Shown here: positions 33,643-38,927 of the stretch, piece by piece | Numbering within the stretch: position 1 is the first letter of the stretch | Layout of the letters: the number at the start of each line of letters is the position of its first letter | Assembly (NCBI RefSeq): GCF_944390595.1 | Contig: NZ_CALXRN010000185.1 | Span: 1-38,927 of the forward strand | DNA: 38,927 nt | Direction of reading: 5' to 3' | Source: an uncultured Brachyspira sp. | Lineage (GTDB): Bacteria > Spirochaetota > Brachyspiria > Brachyspirales > Brachyspiraceae | Position numbers and translations under genes: made by a program | Notes under the pieces: model-generated | The model's input: the letters and a program-made list of their open reading frames with translations, nothing else | Databases searched by the model: none | Told to the model about the DNA's origin: nothing

Positions 33643-33671
33643 ATTATATACAATAATATCGTAAAAGTCAA
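33643..33671 (-). promoter_or_regulatory. Near-consensus promoter of the small ORF/dap operon
   Basis: On the - strand TTGACT (33671-33666), 17 bases, TATAAT (33648-33643). Predicted start near 33636. It lies just past the terminator of the outer-membrane protein gene. The remaining gap 33376-33479 holds no other feature I can support. Confidence 0.75.
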
Positions 33672-33697
33672 TAAAAAGAATATTATTTTTTAAAAAA

Positions 33698-33728
33698 AAG
33701 GAATGCATTTTTTAAAAATGCATTCCTT
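33698..33728 (-). terminator. Strong terminator of the outer-membrane protein gene
   Basis: AAGGAATGCATTTTT and its complement (15-bp stem) followed on the - strand by eight T residues. Confidence 0.9.
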
Positions 33729-33748
33729 AAAACTTATATTAAAAAATA

Positions 33749-34393
33749 TTAGAATCTTAATCCAATTTGTCCGCCTATATCAAATGCTGACATTTTTATA
33801 TTGTTATTAGGATCTTTGTATTCTATTAATGGGATATCGTAAGAAACATACATACCAATAACAAAATTTAAAGGAAGTAAGAAGTCTAAAGTTGCTTTTA
33901 CATAAGGTATATAAGGATTTTTAAAATTATTTTTTAATTTTTTTAGATTATATCCTTCTGCATTATATCCTCCGTCACTTTCTTTGAAATATGTACTTGC
34001 TGCTAAAGGTATTTTTATTCCGGCACCCACGCCTATAGATATGAATGTAATGTCTATTTTAGGCAATACACCTATCATTAAGCTGTCAAAAGTTACTCCT
34101 CCTCTAGAGTTTTGATCCAATGATGATTTGAAGGCAAAGACATCTCTATTATATCCTAAATCTAAACCTAATCCGAATGATAAATATCTAAATCCGAAAT
34201 AATATGCCGGCTGAAAATGTATTCCAAATTCAAATGCCCTGTCAGACTTTATAGCAGAAGCATCATTTCCGCTGAAACTGCTGAAGCTTGCTCCAAGAGG
34301 AATCATTAAACCTAAACTAGCTCCTGTTTTAGCCATTAAATTTCCGCTTATAGTTATAGCCAACATAAAAGATATTATTATTAGCTTTTTCAT
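33749..34393 (-). CDS. Outer-membrane beta-barrel protein
   Basis: A 214-aa exported protein. The signal peptide is MKKLIIISFMLAITISGNLMA, cleaved after Ala-x-Ala-like LMA. The mature part has alternating hydrophobic strands, Gly- and aromatic-rich (for example YYFGFRYLSFGLGLDLGY), and the last residue is Phe in GGQIGLRF, the usual BAM recognition signal. About eight strands are plausible. No function can be given. AAGGAG is placed well before the ATG. It is monocistronic with a strong terminator. Confidence 0.75.
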   Translation of the reverse strand: MKKLIIISFMLAITISGNLMAKTGASLGLMIPLGASFSSFSGNDASAIKSDRAFEFGIHFQPAYYFGFRYLSFGLGLDLGYNRDVFAFKSSLDQNSRGGVTFDSLMIGVLPKIDITFISIGVGAGIKIPLAASTYFKESDGGYNAEGYNLKKLKNNFKNPYIPYVKATLDFLLPLNFVIGMYVSYDIPLIEYKDPNNNIKMSAFDIGGQIGLRF

Positions 34394-34697
34394 TGTTTTC
34401 TCCTTAAAAAATAAAAATTATAATAATTATTATTTATATATGTTAATTATCTATATATAAATATAAAAAATCAATAGTAAAAAACAATATATAATTCTCT
34501 TTTTTTATATTATTAATATATGTATGATATAATATTTTTTATAAATTAAACATTCGACTAATTTGTTAAAAGGTACAAAAGTTATAAAATACGATTGCAA
34601 TAAATAAAAAATAATTATATGTTCTTTAACTAGGCATTAAAATTTTTGTTTATAATCTAATAGTTAGATAAAAAATCTAATAAGGACTTAAAGAAAT
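34394..34697. other. Divergent intergenic region, 304 bases
   Basis: AT-rich spacer between the outer-membrane protein gene and the decarboxylase operon. A TATAAT at 34651-34656 is the likely -10 for the decarboxylase operon, without a good -35. No ORF with a ribosome site and no strong hairpin was seen. Confidence 0.5.
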
Positions 34698-36242
34698 ATG
34701 CAAGAAAAAATCAATGAACTTAGAAAAAGAAAAGAGAAAATAGAGGAGGCTGGCGGAAAAGACAAAATAGAAGAACGCCATGCAAAAGGAAAATTAACTG
34801 CTAGAGAGCGTATTTTGCATCTTTTAGATGAAAATACTTTTTGTGAGATTGATGCTTTTATAGAGCATAGATGCAGTGATTTTGGAATGGAGAAGAATAA
34901 AATAGCAGGTGAGGGTGTTGTTACTGGATATGGAAAAATAAACGGAAGACAAGTATGCGTATATGCTCAGGACTTTACTGTTATAGGCGGTTCATTAGGA
35001 CAAATGCATGCCGCTAAAATTTGTAAAGTTCAGGACATGGCTATAAAATTAGGATGCCCTTGTATAGGTATTAATGATTCAGGCGGAGCTAGAATACAGG
35101 AAGGTATTGATTCATTAAGAGGATACGGAGATATATTCTATAGAAATGTTCAGGCTTCAGGAGTTGTACCTCAAATATGTGTAATAATGGGCCCTTGTGC
35201 AGGAGGTGCTGTTTATTCACCTGCTTTGATGGACTTCATACTTATGACTGACAAAACTGCTAATATGTTTATTACTGGTCCTCAGGTTGTAAAAGCAGTA
35301 ACAGGAGAACAGGTTTCTGCCGAGGAGCTTGGAGGAGCTTTTGTTCACAGTAAAACTTCTGGTGTTGCTTCTTTGATGTTTCCTGATGAAATATCTACTT
35401 TGGAAGGTGTAAAAAAATTACTTTCTTATATACCTCAGAATAATTTAGAGGATGTTCCTTTAGTGAAGACTAATGATGATCCTAACAGAAATGATGAAGA
35501 GTTATCAAATATACTTCCGGATAGTCCTAATAAGCCTTATGATGTTAAAGAGATCATTAAAAGAGTAGTTGATAATGGCGAGTTTTTTGAGCTTCAGCCT
35601 TTATTTGCTACTAATATAGTTATATGTTTTGCACGTCTTGATGGTAAATCAGTTGGTATAATAGCAAATCAGCCTAATTCTATGGCAGGCGTACTTGATA
35701 TAAATGCGGCAGATAAAGCAGCAAGATTTATACGTTTCTGCGACAGCTTTAATATTCCATTGGTTACATTAGTTGATACTGCAGGATATTTGCCTGGAGT
35801 AGGACAGGAGCATAATGGAGTTATAAGACATGGTGCTAAACTTTTATATGCTTATTCAGAAGCTACTGCACCAAAAATTACTCTTATTATAAGAAAGTCT
35901 TACGGCGGAGCTTACATAGCTATGTGTTCAAAGCATTTAGGTGCTGATATGGTTTATGCATGGCCTTCTGCTGAAATTGCTGTTATGGGACCTGACGGAG
36001 CTGCTAATATAATATTCAAAAAAGATATAGATAAAGCTGAAGACCCTAAAAAGGTAAGAGCTGAAAAAATAGAAGAATACAAAAAAGAATTTGCTAATCC
36101 TTACAGAGCTGCTGTAAGAGGTTATGTTGATGATGTAATAGAGCCGGAATATACTAGAAGCTATCTTATAAATGCATTACATCTTTTAGCAAGCAAAAGA
36201 GAAACAAGAATGCCTAGAAAGCACGGCAATATACCTCTATAA
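34698..36242 (+). CDS. mmdA: Carboxyltransferase (alpha) subunit of a Na+-pumping acyl-CoA decarboxylase, MmdA-like
   Basis: Moves the carboxyl group from an acyl-CoA, most likely (S)-methylmalonyl-CoA, to the biotin carrier. 514 aa with the two crotonase-like halves of the propionyl-CoA carboxylase beta family: the N half has GGSLGQMHAAKI, NDSGGARIQEG and MGPCAGGAVYSPAL; the C half has ANQPNSMAGVLDI, LVDTAGYLPGVGQEHNGVIR and KSYGGAYIAM. The size fits MmdA better than GcdA (larger). It is the first of four genes in the order alpha, delta, biotin carrier, beta. Methylmalonyl-CoA as substrate is inferred from size and gene order; propionyl-CoA carboxylase alone is unlikely because of the beta pump gene. 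Confidence 0.88.
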   Translation: MQEKINELRKRKEKIEEAGGKDKIEERHAKGKLTARERILHLLDENTFCEIDAFIEHRCSDFGMEKNKIAGEGVVTGYGKINGRQVCVYAQDFTVIGGSLGQMHAAKICKVQDMAIKLGCPCIGINDSGGARIQEGIDSLRGYGDIFYRNVQASGVVPQICVIMGPCAGGAVYSPALMDFILMTDKTANMFITGPQVVKAVTGEQVSAEELGGAFVHSKTSGVASLMFPDEISTLEGVKKLLSYIPQNNLEDVPLVKTNDDPNRNDEELSNILPDSPNKPYDVKEIIKRVVDNGEFFELQPLFATNIVICFARLDGKSVGIIANQPNSMAGVLDINAADKAARFIRFCDSFNIPLVTLVDTAGYLPGVGQEHNGVIRHGAKLLYAYSEATAPKITLIIRKSYGGAYIAMCSKHLGADMVYAWPSAEIAVMGPDGAANIIFKKDIDKAEDPKKVRAEKIEEYKKEFANPYRAAVRGYVDDVIEPEYTRSYLINALHLLASKRETRMPRKHGNIPL

Positions 36243-36261
36243 GTTTGAAGGAGTTGTAAGA

Positions 36262-36582
36262 ATGGAACATAATGCGGCTATTGCCATATTCGGCATAATG
36301 TCTGTTTTGATTACCGCTTTGGTTTTCTATATATTATCTGTGATTTTAGCTATTATTTTTAAGGCTAGAAATACTAAAAAAGAAGAAGAAATAAGCAAAG
36401 TAGTAGAAGAGAGTAAAACTAAAGAAGAGGACTTGATTGATGATACTGAGCTTGTTGCTGTAATTACTGCTGCAATATCATCTTATACAGGCATGTCTAA
36501 TAATAAATTTATAATTAAATCTATACAAGAATATAAAACTCCTATATGGGGTATGGCAGATAGAGTAAATAAACTTAAATAA
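36262..36582 (+). CDS. mmdD: OadG/MmdD-type small membrane subunit
   Basis: A 106-aa protein with one N-terminal membrane helix (about 8-33) and a charged Lys/Glu linker (about 37-60), then a short C-terminal domain ending TPIWGMADRVNKLK, like the ends of delta/gamma subunits that hold the complex together. AAGGAG precedes the ATG and the gene starts 19 bases after mmdA. Sequence conservation in this family is low, so the call leans on position and layout. Confidence 0.8.
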   Translation: MEHNAAIAIFGIMSVLITALVFYILSVILAIIFKARNTKKEEEISKVVEESKTKEEDLIDDTELVAVITAAISSYTGMSNNKFIIKSIQEYKTPIWGMADRVNKLK

Positions 36583-36599
36583 AATATTTGGGAGAAATT

Positions 36600-37007
36600 A
36601 TGAATAAACAATATAAAATAACAGTTAATGGAAAAATTTATGATGTATTAGTAGAAGAGGTAAAAAGTGAAAAAGTACAGCAGCCTGCTCCGACAGTTCA
36701 GTCTGCCGCACCAGCAGTTCAAGCATCAGCACCAGCAGTGAAAACACCAGCACCTGCAGCAGTTCAAACTCCTTCTGCACCTATAGATGAAAATGCTGTA
36801 TCAGTAAAAGCTACAATGCCTGGTACTATAGTGTCATTCAGCGTAGCAGTAGGAGATAAAGTTTCTGAGGGTCAGGTTGTAGCAATATTAGAAGCTATGA
36901 AAATGGAGAATGAAGTTACAGCACCTGCTTCCGGAGTTGTTAAATCTATACATGTAGAAAAGGGTTCTTCTGTTGTTGAAGGTCAGGTTATATTACAGAT
37001 TAGCTAA
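36600..37007 (+). CDS. mmdC: Biotin carboxyl carrier subunit
   Basis: The biotin-bearing shuttle between the carboxyltransferase and the membrane beta subunit. The open frame starts at TTG 36588, but GGGAGA fits the ATG at 36600 (135 aa). Residues 1-24 pair with the complex, residues 27-62 are a flexible Ala/Pro linker, and residues 66-135 are the biotinyl domain with the modified lysine Lys101 in EAMKMENEV. Confidence 0.93.
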   Translation: MNKQYKITVNGKIYDVLVEEVKSEKVQQPAPTVQSAAPAVQASAPAVKTPAPAAVQTPSAPIDENAVSVKATMPGTIVSFSVAVGDKVSEGQVVAILEAMKMENEVTAPASGVVKSIHVEKGSSVVEGQVILQIS

Positions 37008-37016
37008 GGGGTATAT

Positions 37017-38144
37017 ATGAATAATGCTTTAGGTTTGGATTTTAACAATTTACTTACAGGTTTTTATCCGCCGTCTTTTGCCCAAATTATTATGATACTT
37101 TTGGGGGCATATCTTATATATATGTCCATTTATTATAAAAGAAAACCTTTACTTCTTCTTCCTATGGGGGTTGCAATATTAGCTGCTAATATGCCTCTTC
37201 CTAAGATGACTGAAGATGTTGTAGCTGGATTTTTAGGTTTAATACACAGCGGGGCAGACAGCGGAGTTTATCCTGTTTTAGTATTTTTTGCTGTGGGTAC
37301 TATGATAGATTTAGGGCTTGTGCTTGCCGATCCTAAAAATTTCTTTATAGGTGCCAGTTCACAGATTGGAATATTTTTGATATTTTTTATTATGAGTTCT
37401 CTAAATATAAGTGAAGGATTATCTGCGGCTACTTCTATTATAGGAGCTGCAGACGGAACTTTGGCTATGTATATGTCTTCTTTGATTACAGAGCCTAAAT
37501 ACTTTGCTGCTATTGTTATGTCGGCATATCTTTATATGGAGCTTCTTCCTATTCTTCAATCCGGTCTTACTAAAGTTTTAACTACTTCAAAAGAAAGAAA
37601 AATATCTATGGAGTATTTAAGATATGTATCAAGAGGAGAGAAAATAATATTTGCTGTTATTGCTATGGGACTTTGCGGTATATTTTTAGCTAATTCATTT
37701 CCTTTAATAGCTGCACTTTTATTTGGAAGTATTTTAAGAGAATCTGATATAATAAAAAACTTTTCTGTTACATTGCAGAAATCTATTACTGGAATACTTA
37801 CAATGCTTATAGGAATAGCAATAGGTTCTTCTGCTTCAGCCGAATATTTTATGACGCTTGATACAGTTTTAATATTTGCTTTCGGTTTATTTTCATTAGT
37901 TTTAAGTACAACTATAGGTGTTATAACTGCTAAGCTTATTAATATAATTTCAGGCGGAAAGGTTAATCCTATAATAGGTTCTGCCAGCTTGAGTGCTTTC
38001 CCTGTACCTGCTTGGGGAGCACATATTTACGGACAAGAAAATAGTTCTTCTAACTGTCTTCTTCTTCATGCTATGGCTGTAAATATATCTGGTATTATAT
38101 CCGGAGCTATTACAATGGGTATACTTTTGACATTTTTCCACTAA
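37017..38144 (+). CDS. mmdB: Beta subunit, sodium-translocating decarboxylase
   Basis: Integral membrane subunit that decarboxylates carboxybiotin and exports Na+. 375 aa with about nine to eleven hydrophobic segments. The conserved Asp (Asp203 in Klebsiella OadB) is Asp146 in IIGAADGTLAMY, where the family usually reads GGADGPTAI. The late block NPIIGSASLSAFPVPAWGA corresponds to NPxxGxxGVSAVPMAAR and is also altered. The end, LLLHAMAVNISGIISGA, fits the family. It starts 9 bases after the biotin carrier. The core Asp is kept, so a pump role is likely, with possible changes in ion site. Confidence 0.87.
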   Translation: MNNALGLDFNNLLTGFYPPSFAQIIMILLGAYLIYMSIYYKRKPLLLLPMGVAILAANMPLPKMTEDVVAGFLGLIHSGADSGVYPVLVFFAVGTMIDLGLVLADPKNFFIGASSQIGIFLIFFIMSSLNISEGLSAATSIIGAADGTLAMYMSSLITEPKYFAAIVMSAYLYMELLPILQSGLTKVLTTSKERKISMEYLRYVSRGEKIIFAVIAMGLCGIFLANSFPLIAALLFGSILRESDIIKNFSVTLQKSITGILTMLIGIAIGSSASAEYFMTLDTVLIFAFGLFSLVLSTTIGVITAKLINIISGGKVNPIIGSASLSAFPVPAWGAHIYGQENSSSNCLLLHAMAVNISGIISGAITMGILLTFFH

Positions 38145-38178
38145 TTTGACAATTTTATAATATACATACAAATGTTAG

Positions 38179-38205
38179 AGCCCTTATATAGGGCTTTAAT
38201 ATTTT
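38179..38205 (+). terminator. Terminator of the decarboxylase operon
   Basis: AGCCCT, loop TATAT, AGGGCT (38179-38195) followed by a T/A-rich run, 34 bases past the beta-subunit stop. Confidence 0.7.
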
Positions 38206-38221
38206 AACGGTAAATTAGTAT

Positions 38222-38911
38222 ATGAGCGAAATAATAATAAAATATAAAAAAATAAAAAATATATACATAAGGGTAAAACCAGATTTAAACATATATGTAA
38301 CAGCACCTAGAAGAGTTACTAAAAAATATATATACGAACTTTTAGAAAAAAGGAAAGAGTGGATAGAAGATAAAAAAGAAGAAATTAAAAAGAAAAATAT
38401 TTATGATACAAACAGAAAAGAATTAAAAAGCGGTAATGAAATATTTTATCTTGGTAAAAGCTATATATTAAAAGTATTAAAATGCCAAAAAGAAAATATA
38501 ATTATTGCAGGCAGAATTATGTATATGTATGCTGATATAAAAGATGATGAAAATAATGATGCAAGAATAAAGCAGATACTTCTTGATAATTGGTACAAAA
38601 AAGAGTCATTGAAATTATTTGATTCATTAATAAAAAAATACAGCTCTATTATGGGATTGGAAATTGATACATTTAGTGTAAAAAAACTAAAAAGCAAGTG
38701 GGGTTCATGCGATATTAGGAAAAAACATATTACTTTTAATCTTGAGCTTATGAAATATCCAATACAAGCAATAGAATATATAGTTATTCATGAGTTGGCG
38801 CATCTTGTGGAGGCAAATCATAGTAGGAAGTTTTATGATGTTGTAAGTCTTTATATGCCTGAATGGAAGAAGCATAAAAAGATATTGGATACGTTTTTTA
38901 ATGACTTATAA
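38222..38911 (+). CDS. YgjP/DUF45-type M48-like metallopeptidase
   Basis: A 229-aa zinc metallopeptidase-like protein. The zinc motif HELAH (190-194) with a third His in EANHSRKFYDVV (His200) and the SKWGSC block (158-163) are diagnostic of the YgjP/DUF45 family. No signal peptide or membrane helix. The N-terminal part (1-80) is beta-rich with a long charged helix. In other bacteria some members sit near restriction or toxin genes; here it follows the decarboxylase operon after a terminator and has no related neighbour in view. The start at 38222 has no strong ribosome site. Its substrate is unknown. Confidence 0.85.
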   Translation: MSEIIIKYKKIKNIYIRVKPDLNIYVTAPRRVTKKYIYELLEKRKEWIEDKKEEIKKKNIYDTNRKELKSGNEIFYLGKSYILKVLKCQKENIIIAGRIMYMYADIKDDENNDARIKQILLDNWYKKESLKLFDSLIKKYSSIMGLEIDTFSVKKLKSKWGSCDIRKKHITFNLELMKYPIQAIEYIVIHELAHLVEANHSRKFYDVVSLYMPEWKKHKKILDTFFNDL

Positions 38912-38927
38912 TGAATTTTTATTTAAT

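Overview
The window is strongly AT-rich bacterial chromosome with Gram-negative traits: a CMP-Kdo synthetase, an outer-membrane beta-barrel protein ending in Phe, and diaminopimelate synthesis. Base composition, codon use and the mix of genes look most like the anaerobic spirochaete genus Brachyspira. That is inference from pattern recognition, not a database match. No transposase, phage gene or CRISPR array was seen.

Layout. 1-3.4 kb: a YhcC-type radical SAM protein, a fumarylacetoacetase-family hydrolase, a PP2C-like phosphatase and a DUF4234 membrane protein, all on +. 3.4-5.1 kb (-): an unknown 130-residue protein, PtsN-like EIIA and kdsB in one coupled operon. 5.4-10.7 kb: argS, an AGCS alanine/Na+ symporter, a TPR exported protein and folD, whose usual catalytic lysine position is Ala. 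10.8-14.8 kb (-): a compact six-gene cassette with a Ycf46-like AAA+ ATPase, two tandem paralogous unknown proteins, DUF2997, DUF1257 (Ycf35-like) and a small NrdG-like radical SAM protein. This is the best candidate for an undescribed system. 14.9-18.4 kb: a rubrerythrin-VIT1 iron/manganese transporter, then a surface-glycan remnant region (a decayed 3' gene fragment, a radical SAM enzyme, and an FkbM methyltransferase preceded by a perfect 12-copy pentanucleotide repeat). 18.4-22.4 kb: a YcxB-like protein, tig-clpP-clpX and tRNA-Gly(GCC). 22.4-28.6 kb: a HAD phosphatase, an anti-sigma-type ATPase under a palindromic operator-like promoter, a DegT sugar aminotransferase, a FlaA1/CapD-type dehydratase and a double-SWIM protein. 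28.6-33.6 kb (-): lysine/diaminopimelate synthesis by the acetylated route (M20 deacetylase, dapA, dapB, dapH, and separately a patA-like aminotransferase), led by a small Lys-rich ORF with a near-consensus promoter. 33.7-38.9 kb: an outer-membrane protein, a Na+-pumping methylmalonyl-CoA decarboxylase-type operon (alpha, delta, biotin carrier, beta) and a YgjP-type metallopeptidase.

How genes work together. kdsB, the glycan genes and the DegT/FlaA1 pair serve the cell surface. The dap genes make diaminopimelate for peptidoglycan and lysine. The decarboxylase operon converts decarboxylation energy into a sodium gradient that Na+ symporters such as AGCS can use. tig-clpP-clpX handles nascent and damaged proteins. 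Most transcription units end in clear hairpins, often shared by convergent genes, and several promoters are close to the sigma70 consensus.
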